Assembly (NCBI GenBank): GCA_025345505.1
Contig: JANVCC010000072.1
Span: 398,840 to 462,839, forward strand
From: Todiramphus chloris collaris
Taxonomy: Eukaryota > Chordata > Aves > Coraciiformes > Alcedinidae
Direction of reading: 5' to 3'
Length of the DNA stretch: 64,000 nucleotides
Shown: one piece after another, positions 25,040-37,561 of the stretch
Layout of the letters: the number at the start of each line of letters is the position of its first letter
Numbering within the stretch: position 1 is the stretch's first letter
The notes under the pieces: generated by a model
Told to the model about the DNA's origin: nothing
The model's input: the letters and a program-made list of their open reading frames with translations, nothing else
The model's database searches: none
Program-made: the position numbers and the translations under genes

Positions 25040-28000
25040 AAGTCTATTTAAGTCCATTATCCTGCATTATAAAGTAATTTCTGACACCTTAGCAGCACTC
25101 AGTTTAATTACAACACACTGAAACAGTACAGGGGACTCCCAAAGGAACCTGTTCGGATCAGAAGATGATGATATATGCTAGATGCTGATCATCTTTCACC
25201 ATCAGATTTGCCATCAACTGTTTTAAAGAACAGTATCAGAACATCTGCATCATCATACTGTTTTGTGGCAAAAAGCCCTCCAAAACCCAGCAATTACACG
25301 CAACAATGTGCACATACCCCAGACTTCTAAGCAGACACAGTTCAAAACCAGCAGCTTTACTGTAATGACCAAAGAACTCCAGGTTTTAATTTTGATTCAG
25401 CAAGCATCAATTTCTGCAGCAGAATCCCCATTGGGTAATTCATCAAGGCATCTATTCTGTATCTCGTGTGGCAAGACAGCAAAAACACTTAGAGCCTCCA
25501 AAAAGAAAAACACTTGTGACGAAACTGTTGGGCATTCCTGTCGATTAAGTAATAGACAGTCATTCTTTCACGACTGTCTTGAACCAATGCCCCAGACAGA
25601 ACCATATTTGCTGGGTGTCAGGATGAAATCAATGCATCGTGATTTTCTGTATTCCTTCAAGGGAGGGAAGGAAAAAAAAAAAAGTTATTCTAAAGCATCC
25701 ACAAAGCTCTTTCTAAAAGAATATCAACGTTAACTGAGGAGAGTGGGCTCTATGTGGCTCTATGGAGGGCTGCAGGTTGATACCTGAAATGGAGGTAGCA
25801 CTTTTATCTTTGGAGTTTTTACAGGCTCTCCAAAGCGGTTTGAAGCAAAACTTTGAAGGCAACGTAAACTGAAGAATTGTGCCAGTCTCTGAAGATCAAA
25901 TACCATGGCTTTCCTTCCTCAGAATGGAAGGAATTGGAAATTACTACTCTACTAATGAACATGGCAGAGGAAGAAGCCTGGTTGGTCAGCTGAGAAGCAA
26001 CCACAAAAATCCAATCTTCCTTCCACCAAGACATGGATTTTCTACACAGAGGAGTTTGAAGAGGGCAAAGACTGTTAACACCAGCACACTCCCCCATGTC
26101 TGCAAGGAAACTTGCTAAACATGCTCTGAAGACTCTGCTTTCATACTAAGCTCTGGATGAAAGTTTCATGCACAAATTCACCTCCTGCACAGCAGTTTTG
26201 CTTATTAAATAATAGAAAAGGCAAATACAGATTGGCTTCAACGACCAGAGAATAACGTAAAGAGAGATGTAAGTAAATTAACAAAACAAGATGAGCATTC
26301 TTCAAAGTTTTAACATTTAACATGAAAGACACAAATAGCATTCTCAGGGAGGCCACTGTCTAACTTCTCCATTTGCAAGGGGACAATAAAGTGCTCACTT
26401 TTGACTGAGCAATTCAGAAAAGCAAAATACACACTCATTACTGCACATATCCCCTCTTTAACAATTGCTTTAGTTTCTGAAGATGAAGCTCTGTCTAATG
26501 GTGATATCAGTGTAAAATAATAAAATATTTACCTTAATGAAGTAACAGATTACTTTAAAGATCTAGTATGAATGAGATCAACAGAAGCTCTCTTTCTTTA
26601 AGACCCTAGAGTGAGAAGATCCTACAATGCTACAGAAGGATGAACTCAACCAGTGCGGACCACTTGAATTCTAGAAACTAAGTTTTATCGCTGTTCTCCC
26701 TCTGCCAGTGAAGAACAGAAAACTAAATCCACCCAAGACCAAAGACAAGCCAAACTCCATTGCAAACCAGTTTCCAAGAAGAAAACCAATGACTTTCAAA
26801 GCTATTCAATGACAGTGCCATCTGACCACACTGGATGTCTAATTATACCCTTTCTTTTATGTATATAACCAAAGCTGCTTTAATTAGCATCTCTCAGCTT
26901 TCCTTACTGTGTTAGTAACTCTGAAAGTCTCTATGGTTCACCGGGTATTTCCTGGTGTGTGCTTTCAAGACTGGTAACAAACTCTGACGCCTTCTCAAAA
27001 AGAACAAGGTTATCACACCCTTCGTTTTTGTAGATTATTATTGTACATTGTAGCCTTCATACTTTTAAGAAGTCAAAAGCCACATACCTTGCATGGTTCC
27101 AGGCAAAAAAAAAAAGCAGCACAAAGAAACAGCAACACTGTCCACAGAAAATGACCTCTTCTAAACTTTGGTTAGAAAACTTTCTCCTTAACTACAATAC
27201 AAATAAGTGCACGCAAAGCCAGCAGATATAATTACGCAGTCAACAATTATGTAGTGAAATGGACTGGGAAAAATAAAATTAAAACAATAAATGTTAATTT
27301 GTATTTGCTAACCAGGAATTATGTGTCTCAGGCTCTGCAAGGCATAAAATCCTTTTAAAAAAAAAAAAGTTCTCTTAAAAATTCAAGGAATGAGCTAGGG
27401 AAGTCTACAGAGATGGCACTCATTTGGATTATAAAATAGCTACAAGGAAAATTCACATGTACGCATGCTTGTTGCCCTGGCTTAAAAGGGCCACCAGAAT
27501 ATATCTGGAATGCACAGTTTAGAAGCAAGAATCTAACTATGGCTGTATTTTCATATGATCTGAGTGCACACATTTTCCAAACGGTAATCTTGTGGGAGGA
27601 AGACTATTTGAGTCACGTGTGTTTGCATGACTCACGAAACACATCTTAAGGAGAGATCTGAAAGAAGGAATCACTAAATCACTGTATCACTAAACTGGGA
27701 GAGTACTCCTCCATCAAGATGTGGTTTCAAAACAGGAGCATAGTAGAAGAGTGAACCCAGAAGAAGAATCAGAGGGAAAGGGAAGAGACTACAAGAATGC
27801 ACAGGAGGGCTCCCAAGGTTTGGAGAAGTGGATTATAAGAACATAAAGAACGTACCAATAAAACATTAGAACTGAAAGGGTACCAAGTTAGATTTTAGAG
27901 CTGCTTTCTGAATGACTTACAGAAGACAGAATGGGGTGTTAACCCTCAGAAGAGATGTATCAGTAAGCTAGAAAAGGCAATGGAAGTTGAAAGGTAAAAC

Positions 28001-28994
28001 ATTCCCCTGCTTCTTGAATCATCATTTCAAACTTTGCTGCAGTTAAACATACGCAAATCCGACCTCCTCAAATCCCAATTCATTACCACAAATCCTTTTT
28101 TTTTTAACCAAGAATGATACAGATCTGACCCTGCATCAGCTCTGCATGAACTTGCAGTATGTTTGAAGGGTTACCAAAATACGTTTTTCTTCCTTAATCC
28201 TCAGCCTCTCCTCCAAGGGGTGACCAATACTGATTTCTCTTGCTCTTCTAGTTCCACATTTCTTTTGGTCTTTTGTCAGCTCAGTATTGTCAACATGAAA
28301 AAACGCGGCAGAGCTTGTTAGGGTCTGCTTCCAAAGGGATGTCCATAATGAATGAGAACCATAAGAGCAGTACTCTTAATAATCGTGTCCACTGCTGATA
28401 GTATTTCCTTTCAAACTTCAGAAATATTTCCTGACAACTTTGACTTAGACTTTGTGCCATTTAAAAGCAAGGTTAAGAGTCGCAGGCACTGTTCCAGACC
28501 ATATATCCACATTAATGCTTGAAATAGCTGGGTGGATAATTTAAATTAACTCAGATGTGTGGATCCTACCAGGTAGTTATTCCTCATGAAAATTTCACAA
28601 GATTGCCAGATCCCAAGAGCCAAGAAGAGTAGAAATAAATGCACAAGTCATTATGCAACATCATGGAAAATCTCAAGTAAGGCAGCAGCTTCATGCCATA
28701 GGAATTTGGGCAGCAAATTTTTAGAAGCTGGACTGGTTCAGCATCTCTTCTGACACTACAGCCTTAAACCAGCTGCAATAACAGTACTACCAGGTGGTGT
28801 GCTGCAGCACGGGGACAAAACCAAGAGGTCTGCGAACCTCCAGCTGAAGCAGCTCCTCTCAAATCCCAAGGTCTCCAGCAACTTGTTGTCTCAAGTTCTT
28901 ACGCAATTAATGCTCACAATGAGGCTATTTCTCCACATCCTGCCTAAAACCGGTAATAAAAGAAGAAATTACTAGTAGGGAAAATAAGTATGGA

Positions 28995-29040
28995 AATAAA
29001 TAAATAAATATAGAAAAACAAAGACAAAAACAAACAAAAC
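28995..29040. repeat. AAAT/AAAC simple repeat
   Basis: Four or so tandem AAAT units grade into A-rich sequence with C. It is short and intronic. Confidence 0.8.
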
Positions 29041-29381
29041 CAAAGGAGCAAAGAGAAATACATTCCGCTTTGGCATATGGAAGCACAACTCCATGAGCTA
29101 TCACGGGAAGGAGGTGAAGCCCTTTCAGCCAGCACTGAACCCATCAATTCTGTTCTTCTACCAGCATGCAAAGACAAAGTTCATTCTGCACGTTACAGAC
29201 CAAGAAATGGTTTCAGACCAGACTCAATGATTCAATTAGTTGCCCAGAAGCTCAACACTGCTGAAACCTCCCCCTTGAAACACAAAATCTAGTGCCATGG
29301 ACTGCTCTGCTCACCCCTACAGTACACAGGGCTGAAGCACCCCAGACTGAGTATTCCAAAACAGCTAATGGATCCAATAAA

Positions 29382-29693
29382 ACACAGAATCATCATGAAG
29401 ACTGAAGTGGTATCAGGAGATCAGATAGTCCATGCCCTTCTGCCTCATAGCACGTGCAGTTAGGTCACGTTGCCAGGGGTTTGTCCAATATGCTATCTTC
29501 ACTGATGGAAATACCACCACCTTTCTGGACAACCCCTTTCAGTGTCTGACCATTTTTTTCCTGGTATCTACTTGGGATTTATCATGGTCTACTACTTGCG
29601 CCTTCTGCGTCTCATCCTATCACTATGCACCTCTGAGAAGAGTTTGGCTCCATCCATCTTCTCTGCATCCTCCTATTAGGTAGCTGTAGATAG
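29382..29693 (-). mobile_element. CR1 LINE fragment, old, sense on minus strand
   Basis: Antisense to CR1 3' sequence: 'cacagaatcat' at the 3' end, then a block resembling the CR1 3' UTR, 'gtctcatcctatcactatgc', and 'gagaagagtttggctccatc' before a reverse-transcriptase-end segment. It is considerably more diverged than the copy at 10.7-11.6 kb and probably belongs to a different subfamily. It is truncated on the 5' side near 29693. The small plus-strand frame 29432-29683 is antisense to it. Confidence 0.78.
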
Positions 29694-32339
29694 ATTATGA
29701 CAGAAAAGATGTTATCAAGTTAGTTATATTTAACCAGCAACTGCCTACAGCTCACCAACAGTGAAACACTGAAGATGGGATGTGTTACTCCTGCCTTTCA
29801 AGAGTCTCAGTAACTTGCAGACATGGGACCCACAGCACTACTCCCTCCTCCAGAAAAGATGTCCATATCCTCACCTTCAGAAGACTGGAAAGTAGAACTG
29901 GTTTGTGTAAGAAACAGATAGGCGAGATGGAAGAGGTGAGCTTTGATTTTAATCAGGTCTCTGGAGTGGAAGCCTCACTCTAGAAGTGAAAGACATGAAT
30001 TCAGATCCTCTTTCTGCTTGCTGAAGCTCATGTCTGTAACGTATTCTCTCAGTGGCAGGGAAAGCTACTGCTCGGCAGCAGCTTATTCTGAATGGGAGTA
30101 ATCTCCAGTGCTGTTGTCCTGCCCAAGAACTGAGCAGGAAACACTTCAGGAGGGACCAAGGCCTGAGATCAACAGCAGCAAAGAGGAAGCAGCTCCTGCA
30201 CTGGTGCTGCCCTTTGTCTCGTGACTCTCCCATACAAGAGGCAGAAAGGACAAACACATACCGTAAGATGCAGCACGGTGAAGAGATGGCTGAGCTCCTG
30301 GAGAGCTGAGCCAGTGAATACAGATAGCATGGTACAGCACAGAAAGGATGTCACCAGCTTTGCAGAGGGACTGTGTGACTGTAGACATAGCACAGTGGGC
30401 TGTTGAACGAAATCAGCCTTACCAAGCGGGCCAACGTGGCTAGACTGTGTCTGCGTACAAGTAAAAGTCCAAGAGCTGCCTTGCTCTATGGATTTCCCTA
30501 TTTAATCTCTACTCACCTCAGCATCGCCGGCTCTGCGCTCCCTTTTACGCCACACACACTTCTGGGAACAAAAAGTAAGGCTGCACTTGTGAAGAGACCA
30601 ACGTTTCTGAATGCACGTTGGGCTTCCCCTGAGACTATCTACGAGAACCAAGCGCACAAATGACTCGAGACACAGCAATGCTTCAATTCCAAACAGACAT
30701 AGGTGTGAACTCAGCTCTAGCCTGTTTAACTCTGTGGGTACTGAGACAGAGGTTACCATGCACAGATGCAGCTTGACGTGCTTGGGAAACTTCAAAGCTG
30801 TAACAGTGATGCATCTGGAATGAGGACAGAGTTGAGGCGTGCAATTTTGGGTATGGAAGCCAGCTATTGCTTCAAGTGCAGAAGTCATCTTGTGCACTTA
30901 GCTTTAGTCTGTGACCTGGTAGTGGAGGATCAGGCTTCAGCTGATTTTTTTGTAGAGTTGTCCTACACTCACATAGTCACGTGGAGGAAAAAAGGATGCA
31001 GCAAACAAACCAGAAAACTGATACAGGTATACATACAGGTCCTGAAATGGACCAGATATCAAATCGTCTTCTATCTTAAAAGCATCAACTCCTCTCTTTG
31101 GACTTTTCAAATTGGCATATCACATCATTGTAGAGTTTATTTTACCCCGACTTGGTATTCAAGTCTTTCTTTTTAAAATCATATATTTACAAGCTATGAT
31201 GATCAAGCCTTAAACATACAAGAGTAGAGTCCAAAATGTGATCAGTGCTAAACACCCTACCTATGCACGCCATGGAAGTACCAGTCCTGAGAAACCGATT
31301 TGTTTGTTCCTCTGAAAAATATATTTATATACAAATGTATATATACATTAACAGCTATTTCTGCAGCATGATCTGCAGCCCATGACGTGGTAGTTACTTT
31401 CCATGCATAAGTAGCAAGATGGAGTTCACAGCCCCATGGGTTGCAAAGCAGAGCAATAATGTAACGCAGACTTTGGAATTTATTACTACTGTATAAGAAG
31501 AAGAAATGTTAATACTTTGAAAAGCAAGTCATTACACGTCGTCTCCCAAACCCTACGATACGTATATGAAGAACCTAGTGACCCACAGTCCTGTTAGGGA
31601 AAGAGCTTTTCACTCCTACCCGAATCCTGAAGAAGATAAAGTCATTATGTAGGATGATTGGAATAATGACGCAAGGTTAACAATCAGACTTAAGTATTTC
31701 CAGACGCATTTTCCCCACTTGGCAGAAAACTTGTTTTGTAGGACACAGAATTCTCCTAATATAACAGCATAGCAACTGCAACTTAAAACAGAACAAGTCG
31801 GTTAATGGACTGTTAGGAGACTTGCTGTATAACAGCATTTAGACGCGTGTATTTAAAAAACAGGTGGATAATCCAAATGTTCAGTTACTAGGACACTCAC
31901 AGTTATGTCCACGGCAATTTTGTTTCTGTTCTTTAAACAAATCATCACTTGCAAGCACTAATGTTAAAACCAGAAAGCCAGTCTAGTACACAGTGGCTAT
32001 AAATGCCAAATCAATTTTCAGCAGATAATAAAGTCCATGTTTTACAATCAGCAATGCACTGTTTTACTACCCAAAATGTAAGCTAATAATATATAGCTCT
32101 GCTAAATGGAAAATGCAGATATGCTGTTAAGAAACAGGCTGGCTGTGAGATGATGGATCATTTCTGCTGGGACCTTCTTAAAGCTATGTGCAAATGTTTT
32201 GAAAATATCACATGATGTGGCCATGTGTTAAAAATTACAGCCAGTTAAGTTCTCTGCTAAGAAAAATATGTGGGCAATTTATGAAATGCACTCCAGGATG
32301 GAGATATCTTAAGTAAAACCAGATTTTGAAAACAAACCC

Positions 32340-32385
32340 TTTTTTTTTTTTTTTTTTTAAATATTAACTTAAAAAAAAAAAAAAA
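32340..32385. repeat. Poly(T)-poly(A) inverted repeat
   Basis: Nineteen T, a 12-base AT-rich spacer and fifteen A form a potential perfect A/T hairpin or cruciform. No flanking retroelement was recognised. Confidence 0.85.
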
Positions 32386-33599
32386 TTGCAGTCACATCTG
32401 GAGAGCAGAAGTAAAGAAAGGGTGGTCTGACCTAATACCAGGCCATCTTCTGAATGAGCAGCATTATTTCTGGGCTACAATGACTGTGATCACTGATTGT
32501 CCTTTTAAGGAAACCATGCTGAATACTGCCATGGGCAATAATAAAGCATTTTGTAGGCCAACATCTGTTCTTTGAAAGTACTATAAAATGACTGATAGAT
32601 TTGTAATGTTTCATAAATAAAGTCTGGGATAAACAGCTCTAAAAACAAATAATAATAATAAAATAATAAACCCACATTCACAGTAATCAAACCAGTATAC
32701 TGTATTAGATATGAACACTGTTCCCCCAGCATCAATTACTCAAGAGAGAAACACTTCTTCCTAGAGTCGACTACACAGAATGCCAAAATGGTTAACTTGG
32801 TTACTGCAAGCTGCATGTTCACGGGATTATCTTTCTAGAGACTTTCCTCTGAGTTGCAGCAGTGCCTTAAGAGAGCTCCGAGTCGCTTCTGCAGTGTTCC
32901 ATTAGCAAGCCCCGCTGCTGTCGCTCTGCCCTGACAGGGAAGGAAGGAGGTGAGCAGCCAGTCACAATTGTAACAGGACAAGCAGTTCGTCTTTGAAGGG
33001 CAAATTTAGTTTGTGTAAAAGTGTTATCGCTACACATAAACCAGAACCCGTCTTTATTACTTCCTCTTCTTTCCTTAAAAGAAGGACTTCGGATGTCAGA
33101 ATCACTAAAGGGATGCTTCTGAAATCAGGACTTCACACATACACAAAAGGCACTGACATAATATCAGATTACATAAAAATACACATCCTTTTAATCTCCT
33201 GTACATAATGTGCTTACTTTTAAAATACAAAATCTGCCCCAGATGGCTAATAATGCCCATTTGAAAAAACCCAGCCCCACAATATTAAAGGGCTAAAATA
33301 TGCTGTGAACAGATTGAGAGGCAGTTCATCCTAGAGGAGAGTAAAAAAGTGCAGATGGGTGTCAAAAATAGCCAAGTGTCAGATCTGTTCAAGTATCTCC
33401 ATTCTGGCACATGCTCCCAGTCACAGCTGTTAGTGTATTCTCTGTATCCAAGTGCAAGGTTTTCTAACACTCTGAGCTGACATTAAAACACACTTCTTGC
33501 TTGTTACTGCTTTAAGAGAATGCTGGAAATTAAAAGATGTATTTAATGGTAAAGCCTAACAAGTATTGATAAGGGTATACATATTTGAGTGTAGAGCAT

Positions 33600-34060
33600 G
33601 CTACTTTGATTAAAGATGCATGAAATTTTAAGCAGCAGGTAGATTAAGTAATTTAAATGCCAAAGGCTTCATATGTTTTCCAAAATCTCCACTCTAGGCA
33701 TTCCAGCACTGTTTGCCAATAGCCCCAAATAATGCACACAAGGATCAAAACTGATAAAATTGTGTCATTTTAGAGAATTTAACTGTCTCCCTAAAAGACA
33801 GAAATGGTAAACCTCACTATAAGATGAGCTTCATACAAATATAAGGGAAACATCAGTGGATTGAAATTATGCAGAAAGCAGTTTTTCCAAATCAATGAAC
33901 TACTGTGATATTCCTAATGAAGACCACATTCCCAGGAACATAATGCATGCAAATCAAATTTGACATTTAAAGGGTTAAATTGACCTTTCATAGTCCTCAG
34001 TTGTTATCTATGCAAATTAATTTGCCCATATTTCAACCATATAAATCCTCTTAGCCCTGT
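33600..34060. promoter_or_regulatory. Candidate enhancer with paired octamer sites
   Basis: Unique AT-rich block about 1.2 kb inside the intron downstream of exon 1a. It carries two perfect octamers ATGCAAAT (33947-33954 and 34010-34017). The second overlaps a 14-base perfect palindrome, GCAAATTAATTTGC (34012-34025), that contains a TAAT homeodomain core. A nuclear-receptor half-site-like TGACCT lies between them at 33981. This is motif evidence only. No conservation data are available to me. Confidence 0.3.
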
Positions 34061-35102
34061 GCTTTGAGCAAACAGAGCTCACTTTCTTGTTACAACCAGA
34101 GGATCAGCGAACATACCAGCAGCAGGGTATGACCGACCGTGTATAAAAATCCTAAAAGGAAAACATTCTTCCAACAACTGGCAATACCTACATGCAACTG
34201 TGGTTGCAGCAAACTGGCAGATACTGTTTCAAAACACCATCTGCGAGGTGTACACACTCTCTGTGATCAAGCATAGCCTCTTCTGCCTGTCCTAACCAAA
34301 TAATCCACAAGAACCAGCCAGCTGTAGGATCTCTAGCCTCGTCTTTTTTTATCCAGAGACACAGGCTGCTATAATCAGGCGCATGCCTTTCCTTAGTCCT
34401 TACCAAAGAGGGGAAAAAGCAAACAAAACACACCAAATTCGAGCCACTCGGTAGTGGTCGAGCATCTCACAAAACCCCTCGGACAAACCAGCCCGCATAG
34501 AAGCGCCGTTTTTATTGGCAATAATACTCATCAATTAGACAAGCTATTGTAAGATCCAAGGATAATATTTTCCCGAGGAAACAGACCTATTAAAATTTCC
34601 AGCTCCACAGCAATTCCTCTAATTCAGCAGATTTTTTTTATTGTTTTATTTTGAATCGACATATTTCAGCGATCTGCCTGGTGACAGTTAAGGACTACAA
34701 TTTACGGCAATGCTGGAAGAATTTGTTTTATAAATCTCCTTCACTTCTCTAACATAAACAGCTTTTCACAGAGATCATTTCAGCTGATGGGTGAATGCTG
34801 CGAATGATCTCTGCCGGTCAAATGTTTGCAGATTCAAGGTACAGCTGACAGGCATGAAAGCCAGCCCAAAGCTGTATTTCTCTTTGCTAAAAAATGATCC
34901 CCATGCAGAGACCCGCATCCACAAAGCCGGTGACTTTCTGCTATTTCTATCCCTTTTCATTGAAACATCCAGTCCTGCTGCAAGTATCATCTCCGGCGGT
35001 TTCCTCGCACAAATTCCCCTCCCCCAAACATATACACAACAGAATTAGAATCCACGATCGCTCTGTACCGGTATCAGCTTGCAAATCACCCTCTATATTA
35101 AA

Positions 35103-35140
35103 GGGGGGGGAACACAGAGGAAAAAAAAGAAAGGGGGGGG
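35103..35140 (+). repeat. Two G8 runs with A-rich spacer
   Basis: G8 at 35103-35110 and again at 35133-35140, about 80-115 bases inside the intron after the exon 1a donor. They are C-runs in the pre-mRNA. The plus strand could form G-quadruplex-type structures. Confidence 0.7.
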
Positions 35141-35222
35141 AAGGAAAAACAAAAAATACTATCAAAACCCAATTAGCGTTTCCTCATTTAAAACCCAAAA
35201 AGCTGCAATAATTTCAACTCAC

Positions 35223-35229
35223 CAGGCAT
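35223..35229 (-). CDS. RUNX1T1: RUNX1T1 exon 1a coding part (MTG8a N-terminus)
   Basis: The minus strand reads ATGCCTG followed by the strong donor GTGAGT. It codes Met-Pro and the first base of Asp, and splicing to the acceptor at 7014 gives Met-Pro-Asp-Arg-Thr-Glu-Lys-His-Ser, the known start of the shorter MTG8a isoform. The ATG has A at position -3. An in-frame TAA lies 18 codons upstream (35286-35284) with no intervening ATG in frame, which supports this start. The coding part is only seven bases, so it is invisible to ORF searches. It was found by looking for the expected codon and donor. The 5' UTR extends to the right for an unknown distance. This exon has its own promoter in mammals, and its position between exon 1b and the common exon agrees with the human gene order. 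Confidence 0.9.
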
Positions 35230-35570
35230 CCTCGGATAAAATATACCACACTGTAAATGGCTCTCTCCTAAAAGCAAGCTTATTTAGGGCTCAGTGCCTC
35301 CTGTTCTGGAATGAACAGAGAGAAGCGAGGAGGGCCATCAGAAGTGGCTGTGGCAGCGTAGCTGGAGGCAGGATGCTGGGCGCGTGCGTTTGCCAGGCAA
35401 AGACAGATGGAGAGCTGACACTCTGTATTGCACTTGGAGCAGAAATGTGAATGATGACAGGAGCACATGTGGCCTTGAACCCAGCCCTGTCTCTTCAGGC
35501 AGAACAATGACAGGGATGTGTGTGCAAATTATCACAACCCCGGCTCCCCTCAGCTGACTCCTTTTACTCT
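35230..35570 (-). promoter_or_regulatory. Exon 1a 5' UTR and probable promoter region
   Basis: Sequence upstream (in gene sense) of the MTG8a ATG. It is moderately GC-rich compared with its surroundings and contains two E-boxes, CACATGTG (35464-35471) and CAGCTG (35551-35556), and a small CG-containing patch at about 35330-35390. I see no convincing TATA box and cannot place the transcription start. The extent given is approximate. Confidence 0.45.
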
Positions 35571-37545
35571 ACCTTTCACACCAAGTTCCAGATGACCAAA
35601 GAATAGAAAGTAAAATGCAGAGTGATAAGGCAAACACTGAATTATTCATTTTTTTTCTTTAAAAGTTAACCCCTTCTTCTGCCGACAGAAGCTGTCCTCC
35701 CAAATCAGCTCTACTCCAAAAGTGAAGACAAATTCATTCCGTATTTTAACAGCCCCAGTTTTGCACTCCATAGGGCTACGTTTGTTTATTTGGCTGGAAA
35801 TTCCAAATGCGTGCAAGGATATACGAGAGCCCCCCACCTCCCCCTCCTCCCCTCCCCACGTTTCTATCATTATTATTCTGTTTTACTATACTGAATGGAG
35901 TATCAAAATCACTCCCTTTCTCAGATTCGCAGTAGTATGTGTAAAATAGAACACACTTAGAAAGCAGACCACTTTTATTTTACTATAGTGCTTTTAACCC
36001 CCCTGGGATTCCTGCATTGATACGTTCCAAACATTTGCAGCTTACTCTCCTTTACCTTGCATGGTGATCCGTGGGGGATGAAAACAAAATCTTCCCTGTA
36101 AACCTTTTTCAAAAGCTAAACAATCATGTCCTCCCCATTTCTGATTTTGCACACCCCTTAAATGTTTATCCTTCACATGAATAACGTATGCCTGGCTAGG
36201 TTCAATGCACTCTTCTCTATTAAGCTTTAATGGACACCATGATACATAAAACTACAAGTCTTTGTTACAGTGCTTTATCTAAAGCTGGCTATTTTCTTCT
36301 CAGCAGTCCCTCTTTAGTCCTTTGTAAAACATCTTTGGCTCTTAGGAGAAACACACGCCTGACTCGCATGCCTTCTGTGGCACGTATAGCCTTGCACAAA
36401 ATTCCAGGCACAAGGAAAAATACCTTCTTTTTTAAAACTCTTCTCCCATTTAGCACTTGCAAGAGCTTCTCCCCTCAGTAAGAAGCATCTCTCCAGCAAT
36501 TAGCGCGCAAGTCCTGGTGCTGCCTTTGCAGCATACATTTAAACCCATCTAGAAAGGCAGCGATTCTCAGACAGACCTTCAGGAGCTGCAGTCTTGTCAG
36601 TCTAAGACTCATCCTTTTGTACTTACTTATGCATCCCCCTAATTTTGCATTATGCCACCTTCTGCCTCTACTACACACAAACAACTCCACTTCATACCTT
36701 CCTCTTCTTTCCCCTAGCTGCTCCAGAGCCTGATAAGGATCTATCTTGGAAAAAGGACACACATGCAAAATTAAGCAAAAAATAACAACCCTTCCAGTAT
36801 CTGGACTGAACTCATGAATATTTCTTACTTAAAGCGAGTAAGTCACTTGATTTGCTGGTATTTCCACAATAACTTTTTAACGCTAAGCACCACCCTGAAG
36901 CTTCACTTCAACAGGAGAGAGACTCCAAACACAGGACTGGCAAATTTAAGACAATCAAAGAACAGAAGGAGCAGCTCCCCTCACCCCAGTAAACACCCTG
37001 GCACTAACACTGTAACACATCTGCTGCTTGAGGCAAGTCTTTTCTTCATCTGCATCAGGTATCTACTGTAACAAAGGTGGCTATAATGGATTTTTCAATG
37101 TCAAGGGAGACCAAGAGAAACACAAACACACAAAATCATTTTCATGACAGAACTGCTTTGCAAAAGGGGGAAAAGGAGAAAGGGAGACAACCGAAGTCCG
37201 CACCACCCAGCTTTTAAAGAATTTACCATGCTTTTTGTTTCATTATTTGATGCACCATTTAAAACCAGTCAGTCAGTATTGTATTTGCTGCGTTGTTTTT
37301 CTTCTTTAATGCTGTACTCTACATGAAAGGAAAAACATTTTCACAGTTGGAAATGCAACCTTTCATCAACATAGATGCAGCCTGAATCGGCTTCAGAGTA
37401 GAAAGTAACGTGTCAAAGGTATGACGCATTTTAATAAAACGGAACAATATTCACTCTTAAAAGAAGGTCTTAATATCAGTACATTGTAAATCCACAGACC
37501 ACAGCTCACAAAATTGAACTTCCATATGCTGTGTGATTATGCATC

Positions 37546-37561
37546 TTTTTTTTTTTTTTTT
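37546..37561. repeat. T16 homopolymer
   Basis: A simple run of T in unique sequence. Confidence 0.85.

Larger units (their letters stand above)
17888..29381 (-). other. Intron 1a, central segment
   Basis: About 11.5 kb of unique AT-rich intron. I see no exon with consistent splice sites and no RNA gene. Notable small elements are a CTCF-like motif at 18718, an octamer-type inverted repeat at 25023-25039 and an AAAT simple repeat near 28995. Longer frames such as 18679-19176 (+, 165 codons) and 25263-25733 (+, 156 codons) have intron-like composition and no recognisable domain. Confidence 0.75.
29694..35222 (-). other. Intron 1a, segment adjoining exon 1a
   Basis: Intron running up to the exon 1a donor (GTGAGT at 35222). 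It contains a T19/A15 inverted homopolymer (32340-32385), an octamer-rich candidate element at 33.6-34.1 kb and two G8 runs at 35103-35140. Several overlapping frames around 29.9-31.2 kb on both strands (up to 136 codons) lack recognisable domains. Confidence 0.75.

Noticed and set aside
25263-25733. 156-codon plus-strand frame
   Set aside because: No recognisable domain. It ends in an A-rich, lysine-coding stretch typical of chance frames.
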